From Clostridiales bacterium (GTDB taxonomy: Bacteria > Bacillota > Clostridia > Oscillospirales > Oscillospiraceae): a stretch of DNA of 15,272 nucleotides. The DNA is taken from contig JAQXNP010000026.1 of the NCBI GenBank assembly GCA_029098065.1, positions 1-15,272 on the forward strand, read 5' to 3'. The notes beneath the pieces were generated by a model. The model saw nothing but the letters and a program-made list of their open reading frames with translations. It was not told the DNA's origin and made no database searches. The translations under genes were made by a program, and so were the position numbers. Below, one piece after another: positions 1-5,649 of this stretch (position 1 is the first letter of the stretch; each line of letters starts with the position of its first letter).

Positions 1-789
1 CTGCCAGAGGTCCTGAAGGCTGCCGGCGTATCCGGCGGCCTGGGCCTTGAGTTCCCCGGTTCTCCGGGCGTTGTCCTCCAGCGCCTCCACGAGCCTGCGG
101 TCATTCTCCGCCGCCGTACCGGTGAAGCCCTTGGGCCCGCCCCGGGAAAAGCCCTTCTCCTGAAGAACGTCCAGGGCCTTCTGCGCCACGCTGTTGTGAC
201 ACAGGAAAAAGAGGTATTGAAATTCCCGGTCCTGCCCCGCGGGCGTGATGGCGCACAACTCAGCCGCTTCTCCCAGCGCCGCCCACACTTCATTCAAATC
301 CGCGTCGGCAGGCAGCGTTCCGAAGAGGGCGGTGGTGGAGGCGGTGGACACCGTCTCCAGCGGCACATTCAGCTCCAGCCAGGGCGCTAGAGAAGCCCGC
401 TGGGATTCCATTTTCGCCCGCTCAGCCTCCAAAGCTGTGATCTCCCGCCGGAGTCCGCACAGCTGATCTGCCGTCTCTTCCGCTGCCGCATAGGTTTTGT
501 CGTCAAAAAACCGGGCCTGACTGACCTCCGGTCTGGGCTTCAGACCGCCCTGCTTGGGGCCGTACTGTTTGATCACGTCCATGGCGCTGTTCACCCGGTC
601 CAGCCGTGCCCGGCTCTGCTGAAGCGCTCCGTCGGCAGGCCTGGCCAGAGCCGCCCAGGCGGGGTCTCCGTCTGCGTTCTCAGGCTCATCCACCTCCACG
701 CAGCCCAGCCGCTGGAGTCTGTTCAGGAGCTCCTCCCGGTCGGCCAGCAGGGCGATAAGCCTCAGGCGTTTCATCTTTACAATGGCCAT
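1..789 (-). CDS. V-type ATP synthase subunit I (N-terminal part, cut by window edge)
   Basis: The 263 codons visible begin MAIVKMKRLRLIALLADREE and read without a stop to the window edge. The opening is typical of V/A-type ATPase subunit I: a short beta-strand, 'RL.LIALLADREELLNRLQRLGCVEV', then an alpha-helical, charged arm (about residues 105-140, rich in E, A, R, K). Subunit I (subunit a homologue) is the membrane stator: its N-terminal half binds the peripheral stalks and its C-terminal half, outside this window, carries the ion half-channels next to the c/K ring. Full-length proteins are about 600-650 residues, so less than half is here. The ATG lies one base after the TGA of the stalk subunit gene (TGAAATG), so translation is probably coupled. 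Family assignment rests on the N-terminal pattern and on the stalk gene immediately upstream; whether the complex pumps H+ or Na+ cannot be judged from this part. Confidence 0.85.
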   Translation of the reverse strand, partial: MAIVKMKRLRLIALLADREELLNRLQRLGCVEVDEPENADGDPAWAALARPADGALQQSRARLDRVNSAMDVIKQYGPKQGGLKPRPEVSQARFFDDKTYAAAEETADQLCGLRREITALEAERAKMESQRASLAPWLELNVPLETVSTASTTALFGTLPADADLNEVWAALGEAAELCAITPAGQDREFQYLFFLCHNSVAQKALDVLQEKGFSRGGPKGFTGTAAENDRRLVEALEDNARRTGELKAQAAGYAGSLQDLWQ

Positions 790-790
790 T

Positions 791-1105
791 TCAGGTATTC
801 ACGACCCTTCTGACAATCAGTGCTGCGGCCTCGTCCAGTTTTTCCGCCGCTCTGGCCTTCAGTGCCTGACAGTCGGCGTCATAGTCCTTCAGAGTTTCGG
901 CAGAGCGGGCTTCAGCCTCCGCCTCTGCCTGGGCCAACAACGCCCTGGCCTGGTCCTGGGCCTCTTTCCTGGCTCGGGCCAGACGCGTCTGTCCGTCCTT
1001 CTGAGCCTGGGTCAGCATCGCTTGGGCTTGGGCCTGAGCCTGTGTTTTTCGCTCTTTGGCCTCTGCCTCGGTTTCGGTGACCTGTTTGATCGCATCGATC
1101 GACAT
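791..1105 (-). CDS. V-type ATPase peripheral stalk subunit G/H
   Basis: A 104-residue protein that is almost entirely one charged, alanine- and glutamine-rich helix. Residues 10-70 contain heptad-like E/A/Q/R repeats including an alternating QA run at about 22-29, followed by a C-terminal segment 'KLDEAAALIVRRVV'. This is the form of the archaeal/bacterial A/V-ATPase subunit H (AhaH, related to subunit G/NtpF), which forms the coiled-coil peripheral stalk with subunit E and ties the catalytic head to subunit I. The usual length is about 100-110 residues, so it appears complete. The start is supported by a strong Shine-Dalgarno sequence (AAAGGCGGTGA, one mismatch to ideal) four bases upstream of the ATG. 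It is the first gene of the operon and runs into subunit I. The sequence is low in complexity, so similarity alone would be weak evidence; the position before subunit I makes it secure. Confidence 0.87.
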   Translation of the reverse strand: MSIDAIKQVTETEAEAKERKTQAQAQAQAMLTQAQKDGQTRLARARKEAQDQARALLAQAEAEAEARSAETLKDYDADCQALKARAAEKLDEAAALIVRRVVNT

Positions 1106-1159
1106 CCTCTCACCGCCTTTTCATAACAGAGTTCATTGGAGACTATTTGCCTCTTTCAT

Positions 1160-1188
1160 ATCATACTGAAATCAAAAAAAGAATGCAA
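1160..1188 (-). promoter_or_regulatory. Candidate sigma-A promoter of the V-ATPase operon
   Basis: On the minus strand TTGCAT (1188-1183) and TATGAT (1165-1160) are separated by 17 bases. The -10 box matches 5 of 6 positions and the -35 only 3 of 6. Initiation here would give a leader of about 45-50 bases before the stalk gene. A second -10-like hexamer, TATAAT at 1316-1311, lies further upstream but without a recognisable -35. I infer one of these drives the operon. Confidence 0.45.
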
Positions 1189-1189
1189 G

Positions 1190-1320
1190 TTTATTTTTTT
1201 GCCGTCATTTTGCACTTATTCCCATTTTTATTCCAGTATTTTTATCTTTTTTTGCAATTTTAATTACTTTTTTGTTTTATTTTCCACCGGTCCAAATCTT
1301 TTTATGAAGAATTATATAAT
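1190..1320. other. AT-rich intergenic island with phased A-tracts
   Basis: This stretch is strikingly AT-rich within GC-rich surroundings. On the plus strand it holds T-runs of 4-7 bases centred near 1241, 1250, 1259, 1270 and 1281, that is about one per helical turn, which is the arrangement expected for intrinsically bent DNA. Earlier runs (1194-1200, 1208-1211, 1225-1229) are less regularly spaced. No credible ORF or RNA gene was seen. It lies directly upstream of the candidate V-ATPase promoter, so an UP-element or architectural-protein role is possible. That role is inference. Confidence 0.5.
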
Positions 1321-1370
1321 AAACTGTTCGGTTTAAACTTATCATTTTGTTCATTGTGACGAATTTGGAT

Positions 1371-1402
1371 AAAAAGGGGCCGGGATCCCACGGACCCCGG
1401 CA
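1371..1402 (-). terminator. Rho-independent terminator after the DUF4015 gene
   Basis: Read on the minus strand, a GC-rich imperfect hairpin (5' arm GGGGTC, 3' arm GGCCCC, with a GGGATCCC palindrome in the loop side) runs straight into TTTTT. It lies a few bases beyond the stop of the membrane-anchored glycoside-hydrolase-like gene and before the AT-rich island, so it separates that unit from the V-ATPase operon. Confidence 0.65.
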
Positions 1403-1406
1403 TAAA

Positions 1407-2522
1407 TCAGGAATCTCCTGTTATGATCGCGCCTCCGACAGGTGCGTAGGAAGAATTGGGTTCCGGCGTATAGCCCTCTGATGTCCAAACCAGCTGTGAG
1501 GCCGTCATCCCCAGCTCTGTCAGCGTTTTTTCACAGCTTCGGGCCATATCTTCATTATCCGGTCCGGGCGCATAGATCCGATCGGCATACCGGCCCAGCT
1601 GACCTGCCGTCTGACCGCTGGTATCCGTTCCGCCGGTGAGCACCGCCTGCCCCGCTGCGATCGACAGTTTTACCTCCGGATAATCGGCCAGGGCCGCCTT
1701 CACTTTTCCGTAAAAGGCCTCCACCGCCACATCCAGATGCTCCGGATCATAGTCGGCCCCCGTCTTGATCCTGCTCACATCTCCGCCGGTGGGATAGCCG
1801 GCGTTGTCCAGCAGGATCTCATCAAAACCCAGGGCCGCCAGTTCCCGGCAGATCCCGGCCACATAATCCGCAGTCTCCTCCACCGCCGGGTTGAGCCATC
1901 GGATCCCCTCGCCGTCCATCCAGTTCCCGCCGTTGGAGCGCAGGGCCAGGCCGTTGTTCTGCCTGGGCGCCCGGTTATCCCGGAAGCAGGATACCCGGGC
2001 AACGGTGTAAAGTTCCGTGTCATTGAGCGCGTGGATGGCCTCGTTGAGTCCCGGCTGGGAAGCTGTGGTCCCCATCTCAATGGCGGCGGACAGCTGGGAG
2101 ACATAGCCCAGCATGCCGTCTTCTCCTTTCATATCAAAGAGGGCCGCATTTCCGCCGGCCTCCGCCACCCGGGCCGCGGCAGTGCCGTCGGAAATGGCGC
2201 TCCCGGGCAGGACGGCAACAGCGAGCGGTTCTTCCCCGGCGGACGCACCCCGATCCGCCTCCGGTGTCTGCGTCACCTCCGGCGGCTCTGTGACTACTAC
2301 CACCGGCACTTGGGCACTCTCCTCCGTTTCCGCCGTCTGACGGAAGGGAAGCTCCAGATGGGCCCGGCCGTCATCGGAGTAAACAATGTACTTCTGCAGC
2401 AGGAAAAAGGCGGCCACTGACAGCAGCAGAACCACTGACAGCACAACGATGAGGGCAGTCAGAAAACTCCGCGTTCTGGACCTGCCCCGATAGGAGTCAT
2501 ATCCATAGGATGAGCGCCGCAT
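1407..2522 (-). CDS. Membrane-anchored putative glycoside hydrolase (DUF4015 type)
   Basis: A 371-residue protein. Residues 1-18 are short, basic and Tyr/Ser-rich; 19-42 form one hydrophobic membrane segment; 60-100 are a low-complexity linker (E/T/P/V-rich), so the rest should lie outside the cell. From about residue 100 it resembles the DUF4015 (PF13200) putative glycoside hydrolase domain, a TIM-barrel related to GH13: 'AALFDMKGEDGMLGY' (126-140), 'RDNRAPRQNNGLALRSNGG' (181-199), 'GIRWLNPAVEE' (206-216), and 'LGFDEILLDNAGYP' (231-244), which aligns with the family's G-F-D-E-I-x-x-D core. The usual Asp-Tyr-x-Arg-Phe-Pro at that core reads Asp-Asn-Ala-Gly-Tyr-Pro here. Substrates of this family are unknown to me; a cell-wall or exopolysaccharide target is only inferred. 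The ATG has a G-rich SD (AAAGGGGGGCGG) and follows the MarR gene by 22 bases, so the two are probably one transcript. Confidence 0.75.
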   Translation of the reverse strand: MRRSSYGYDSYRGRSRTRSFLTALIVVLSVVLLLSVAAFFLLQKYIVYSDDGRAHLELPFRQTAETEESAQVPVVVVTEPPEVTQTPEADRGASAGEEPLAVAVLPGSAISDGTAAARVAEAGGNAALFDMKGEDGMLGYVSQLSAAIEMGTTASQPGLNEAIHALNDTELYTVARVSCFRDNRAPRQNNGLALRSNGGNWMDGEGIRWLNPAVEETADYVAGICRELAALGFDEILLDNAGYPTGGDVSRIKTGADYDPEHLDVAVEAFYGKVKAALADYPEVKLSIAAGQAVLTGGTDTSGQTAGQLGRYADRIYAPGPDNEDMARSCEKTLTELGMTASQLVWTSEGYTPEPNSSYAPVGGAIITGDS

Positions 2523-2544
2523 CTCACCGCCCCCCTTTCCGGTC

Positions 2545-2970
2545 TCAATCCTCCTGGCTGCTCGCCAGCGCCTTATTCAGCAGGGCCAGGCCATTGGCCA
2601 CCTGCTCCCGCTCATCGGGAGACAGGGTGTCCAGAATGCTGTCAAAGTATTCGCCGACCCCGGTGGCAGCCTGCTTGCGCAGTTTCCGGTATTTATCGGT
2701 CGCTTCCACATAGATGACTCTCCGGTCACTGTCCGACCGGGTCCGCCTGGCCAGATCCAGCTTCTCCAGCCGGTCCACCACGCCGGAGACCGTGGAGTTC
2801 GCGCTGCCCGTCTTTTCGGCCAGCTTGCTGATCGGCATAGGGCCTTCCTCCCCCAGCACATTGAGGGTGAGCGCCTGCGGGAAGGTCAGATTGAGCTTTC
2901 CGAAATGATTCCTGAATTGCTGCGAAAGATTCTGCGTCACCTGGAGATAATTCATCAGGATATTGTCCAT
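2545..2970 (-). CDS. MarR family transcriptional regulator
   Basis: A 141-residue winged-helix regulator. Helices at about 1-28 and 98-138 would form the dimer interface. The winged helix runs from about 32 to 92: 'PQALTLNVLGEEGPMPISKLAEKTG' leads into the recognition helix 'ANSTVSGVVDRLEKLDLARR', and the wing contains 'RSDSDRRVIYVEAT', the D-x-R-R pattern usual for MarR. I chose the ATG at 2970 because AAAGGAG stands 10 bases upstream and because MarR proteins are about 140-150 residues; a start at 3039 would add an atypical basic tail and would overlap the promoter. MarR proteins are dimers that usually repress their own operon and are released by small ligands or oxidation. The protein has no cysteine, which argues against a thiol-based OhrR-type switch. 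It heads a two-gene unit with the DUF4015 protein. Confidence 0.93.
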   Translation of the reverse strand: MDNILMNYLQVTQNLSQQFRNHFGKLNLTFPQALTLNVLGEEGPMPISKLAEKTGSANSTVSGVVDRLEKLDLARRTRSDSDRRVIYVEATDKYRKLRKQAATGVGEYFDSILDTLSPDEREQVANGLALLNKALASSQED

Positions 2971-2980
2971 GCGCAATCCG

Positions 2981-2987
2981 CTCCTTT
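2981..2987 (-). promoter_or_regulatory. Ribosome binding site fixing the marR start
   Basis: AAAGGAG on the minus strand, 10 bases before ATG 2970. It decides between this start and the upstream in-frame ATG at 3039, which lacks an SD and lies upstream of the predicted transcription start. Confidence 0.75.
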
Positions 2988-3001
2988 TCTCTTCTCTGTT
3001 T

Positions 3002-3064
3002 TTTCGTGTTCGAACAAAGAATACCCCACGAAATTCCATCCGTCAAGAAATCTTCCGAAAGATT
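3002..3064 (-). promoter_or_regulatory. Cluster of inverted repeats over the marR promoter (candidate operators)
   Basis: Three dyads surround the promoter. TGTTCGAACA (3007-3016) is a perfect 10-base palindrome over the expected transcription start. TTTCGTG (3002-3008) and CACGAAA (3027-3033) form a 7-base inverted repeat flanking the -10. AATCTT-CCGA-AAGATT (3049-3064) is a perfect 6-4-6 dyad immediately upstream of the -35. MarR dimers bind dyads of about 16-20 bases in this sort of position, so self-repression is likely, but which dyad is bound cannot be told from sequence alone. The distal dyad could instead be part of the 3' end of the SLH transcript. Confidence 0.5.
3018..3046 (-). promoter_or_regulatory. 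Sigma-A promoter of the marR-DUF4015 unit
   Basis: On the minus strand TTGACG (3046-3041) and TATTCT (3023-3018) are separated by exactly 17 bases, the best promoter match in the window. Transcription should begin near 3011, giving a leader of about 40 bases with the SD at 2987-2981. Confidence 0.8.
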
Positions 3065-3097
3065 CACAAAACGTTTCCAAACCGTACATATTTTTTC

Positions 3098-3706
3098 TTA
3101 TCCCATGGCGGGGGTAAGCATCCGCTGGAGCATGACGGCCATAGCAGCCCGGTTGGCCTTTCCCTGGGGATCCAGCTTCCCGCCGGACCCCTGGAGAATC
3201 CCCGCACCCACGATGTGGGCCACGGCCTCTTTGGCCCAGGGGGAAATCTTGTCCGCGTCGCTGTAAAGTCTCAGAACACCCTGGGCTACGGGCTCTCCCT
3301 TCATCTTCGCATAGCGGTAAAGAAAGGCCGACAGTTCCTCCCGGGTCACCGGCTGGTCCCCGCGGAAAGTGTCGTCGCCGTAGCCGGAGACAATCCCCGT
3401 GCTCCCGCCCCAGGCGGCAGACTGTTCATACCAGATGTTTTCCGTATCCGCAAATGCCGCCCCCGCGGCATCGGGGGAGCCCTCCATCCGCCAGAGCACG
3501 GTCACCGCCGCGGCCCGGCTCACCGGATCCAGCGGGGCAAAGACCCCCTCGCCCACACCGGTCATAATGCCTTTCTCCGTCATCTCCTCCACCGCCGGAG
3601 CATACCACGCTCCGGCGGGCACATCCCGGTAGCTCTCTCCCGCCGCCAGAGCACACGGCGCCATCAGGCTCAGAGCGCAGACTAGGGCAATTATCTTCCG
3701 TCTCAA
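3098..3706 (-). CDS. Small secreted protein made of three SLH repeats
   Basis: A 202-residue protein with a Sec signal peptide (MRRK, hydrophobic core to about 20, likely cleavage after ALA near 21). It is followed by three S-layer homology repeats at about 25-75, 85-135 and 146-197. Marks include 'YRDVPAGAWYAPAVEEMTEKGIM', 'FAPLDPVSRAAAVTVLWRM', 'GYGDDTFRGDQPVTREELSAFLYRYA' and 'ANRAAMAVMLQRML'. SLH triplets fold together and bind pyruvylated secondary cell-wall polymers. Here nothing follows them, so this protein has an anchor but no obvious cargo domain. The start is TTG at 3706, supported by GGGAGG eight bases upstream; the nearby ATG is out of frame and stops after two codons. No clear promoter was found in the 78 bases upstream, so it may be reached by read-through from the GH13 gene. 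The SLH call is secure; its biological role is unknown. Confidence 0.9.
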   Translation of the reverse strand: MRRKIIALVCALSLMAPCALAAGESYRDVPAGAWYAPAVEEMTEKGIMTGVGEGVFAPLDPVSRAAAVTVLWRMEGSPDAAGAAFADTENIWYEQSAAWGGSTGIVSGYGDDTFRGDQPVTREELSAFLYRYAKMKGEPVAQGVLRLYSDADKISPWAKEAVAHIVGAGILQGSGGKLDPQGKANRAAMAVMLQRMLTPAMG

Positions 3707-3714
3707 TCCATCTG

Positions 3715-3720
3715 CCTCCC
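3715..3720 (-). promoter_or_regulatory. Ribosome binding site supporting a TTG start
   Basis: GGGAGG on the minus strand with an 8-base spacer to TTG 3706-3704. An ATG inside the spacer opens the two-codon frame ATG-GAT-TGA, whose stop overlaps the TTG start. Confidence 0.65.
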
Positions 3721-3784
3721 TCTTCCGCTCGATGGACGTATCGTACTTGAAAAATATAGCGATTTTATGAACAACGTTTTAAAA

Positions 3785-5611
3785 TCAAAAAATCGTAAGA
3801 TTTTTCCCCTTCCGGCGGCAGATGAGCCGCCCTGTCCCGGGCGCCACCACAAGCCGCCCGCCCCAGGGCAGATCCAGGCCGGCCCCTTTTTCCCCGGTGT
3901 TGACAGCGGCCACCACGGTCTCCTCCCCCAGCGTGCGGGCAAAGGAGAGCAGCGGCCCCTGGCACCTGAGCCACTCCAGTTCCCCTCTCTGAAGGGCGCT
4001 CAGGCTGTTCCTGGCCCGGCCCAGCGCGGCAAACCAGTCCACCAGTTCGCCGTCTTCTCTTCCCCAGGGAAAGGTCCGGCGGTTAAAGGGGTCCTCAAAG
4101 CCTTCCGCTCCCGCCTCATCGCCATAGTAGATTGTAGGGGAGCCGGGGAAGGCATAGAGAATCAGGGATCCCAGCTTCAGCAGCGACCTTCCCCGGGCGC
4201 GCTGCTCATCAGTCATGCGGTATTCAGCCCGCTGGTCCTTGGTGTGATCCTCCCAGCCGCTGCCCACGCCCAGCAGGGTGAGAATCCGGGGCGTATCATG
4301 GGTGCCCAGGGCGTTCATAGAAGAGTAAAAGGCCCAGCGGGGATAGTTCTGACGCAGGGTCTCCATGTCAGACTGAAACCGGGCGGCATCTCCGCCCAGA
4401 AGATACGCCAGCAGGGCGCTGCGGAAGGGATAGTTCATCAGCCCGTCACAGTGCCCCCCCAGCAAGTGCCGCCGCCGGACGGAGTAGGCGATCTTGTTGG
4501 AACCGTCCTCCCACACCTCGCCGATGACCACGGCATCCGGCTTTTCCGCCCGGGCGGCAGCGTGGATGGCATGGACCACGAAATCGGGCAGCTCATCGGC
4601 CACGTCCAGCCGCCAGCCGTCCGCCCCGGCCCGGAGCCAGGAGCGGATGATGCCGTTCTCTCCAGTGATGTATTCCAGCCAGGCCCGGCTCTGCTTATTG
4701 GTGGCCGGAAGAGAGTAGATCCCCCACCAGGCCGTATACTGATCGGGCCAGTGCTGGAACGAATACCAGTCATAGTAGGGAGATTCCGGGCTCTGATAGG
4801 CCCCCGGACCCGGGTAGAAGCCGTCGCCGTTAAAGTACCTGGACACAAAGCCGGTGTGGTTGAACACCCCGTCCAGCATGATCCGCATCCCCAGGCTGTG
4901 CGCCCGCTCGCACAGCGTCCGGAAATCCGCCCCCGACCCCAGCATGGGGTCTATCTTTTCATAGTCGGCCACCCCATACCGGTGGTTCTCGGCGGCCTCA
5001 AAGATGGGACACAGGTAGACGGTACGCACCCCAAGGCCGTGGAGATAGGGCAGCTTTTCGGTAATGCCGGGCAGGCTGCCCCCGAAAAAGTCCCGGTTGC
5101 GGACTTCTCCCCGCCCATCCGGACGGTATTCGGGCTCCTCCTCCCAGTTCTGATGGACGGTGCGCCCCCCCACCATTCCCGCGGGGTCGGGCACAGACAG
5201 CCGGCAGAAGCGGTCGGGAAAAATCTGATAGGAAACACCCTCTCCAAACCACTCGGGCACAGCCTCTGTGCTGTCGAAGACCGTGAGCTGGTATTCCCCG
5301 CTCTCGGCCCGCCGCCCGCCGAAGCCCTCCAGCCGGATGGAATACCACACCAGTCCCACATATCCGCCGGTGTCTATTTCGCCGGAGAAAAGATCCCGAT
5401 CCCCCTCCAGCCCGACCCAGGGCAAAACGGTCTCCGTGCTCCGGTTTCCGTCAAATTCCCAGCGGGCGGTGAGCACCGCCCGGGAAAACCCCTCCGCCCG
5501 GAGGGGCCTGGCGGTAAAGATCACTCTTTCCCCCGATGCCGCCGCTCCATAGGGAACTTTGCACCGGCTGTCTCCCGGGTCAAACCACCGGGCCGTCTGT
5601 TCCAGCTGCAT
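3785..5611 (-). CDS. GH13 alpha-glucan hydrolase (cyclomaltodextrinase/neopullulanase-like)
   Basis: A 608-residue cytoplasmic enzyme without signal peptide. Residues 1-115 form the N-terminal beta-sandwich found in cyclomaltodextrinase, neopullulanase and maltogenic amylase types; about 125-530 are the catalytic barrel, and the rest is the C-terminal beta domain. The four GH13 signatures are present: region I D247-G-V-F-N-H252, region II G-W-R-L-D336-V-A-D with D336 as nucleophile, region III G-E365-V-W with E365 as acid/base, and region IV G-T-H438-D439 as transition-state stabiliser. 'YQIFPDRF' (128-135) is a further hallmark of this branch. Such enzymes cleave alpha-1,4 (and some alpha-1,6) bonds in cyclodextrins, maltodextrins or glycogen fragments; the exact substrate cannot be read from the sequence. 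It begins 38 bases after mrdA with AAAGAG as a modest SD and is probably the last gene of the long operon. Confidence 0.93.
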   Translation of the reverse strand: MQLEQTARWFDPGDSRCKVPYGAAASGERVIFTARPLRAEGFSRAVLTARWEFDGNRSTETVLPWVGLEGDRDLFSGEIDTGGYVGLVWYSIRLEGFGGRRAESGEYQLTVFDSTEAVPEWFGEGVSYQIFPDRFCRLSVPDPAGMVGGRTVHQNWEEEPEYRPDGRGEVRNRDFFGGSLPGITEKLPYLHGLGVRTVYLCPIFEAAENHRYGVADYEKIDPMLGSGADFRTLCERAHSLGMRIMLDGVFNHTGFVSRYFNGDGFYPGPGAYQSPESPYYDWYSFQHWPDQYTAWWGIYSLPATNKQSRAWLEYITGENGIIRSWLRAGADGWRLDVADELPDFVVHAIHAAARAEKPDAVVIGEVWEDGSNKIAYSVRRRHLLGGHCDGLMNYPFRSALLAYLLGGDAARFQSDMETLRQNYPRWAFYSSMNALGTHDTPRILTLLGVGSGWEDHTKDQRAEYRMTDEQRARGRSLLKLGSLILYAFPGSPTIYYGDEAGAEGFEDPFNRRTFPWGREDGELVDWFAALGRARNSLSALQRGELEWLRCQGPLLSFARTLGEETVVAAVNTGEKGAGLDLPWGGRLVVAPGTGRLICRRKGKNLTIF

Positions 5612-5649
5612 CCCGCATCACTCTTTCTGCTGCTGTCCGCCGGGTAAGT

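Noticed and set aside
791..1105. QA-rich segment of the stalk subunit as a DNA repeat array
   Set aside because: The repetition is at protein level, as expected of a coiled-coil stalk; the DNA copies are short and degenerate.
3040..3067. Upstream starts extending MarR-region frames to 3039 or 3067
   Set aside because: They lie over or upstream of the -10/-35 boxes and lack an SD; ATG 2970 has AAAGGAG at the correct distance.
3814..3831. GC hairpin GGCGGC-AGATGA-GCCGCC as operon terminator
   Set aside because: It lies inside the GH13 coding region and no T-run follows it directly on the minus strand.
3767..5647. Long plus-strand open frame (626 codons) opposite the GH13 gene
   Set aside because: It is the antisense shadow of a GH13 enzyme with all catalytic motifs. 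In GC-rich DNA the complementary frames stay open, and the translation is Pro/Gly/His/Arg-rich without any domain.
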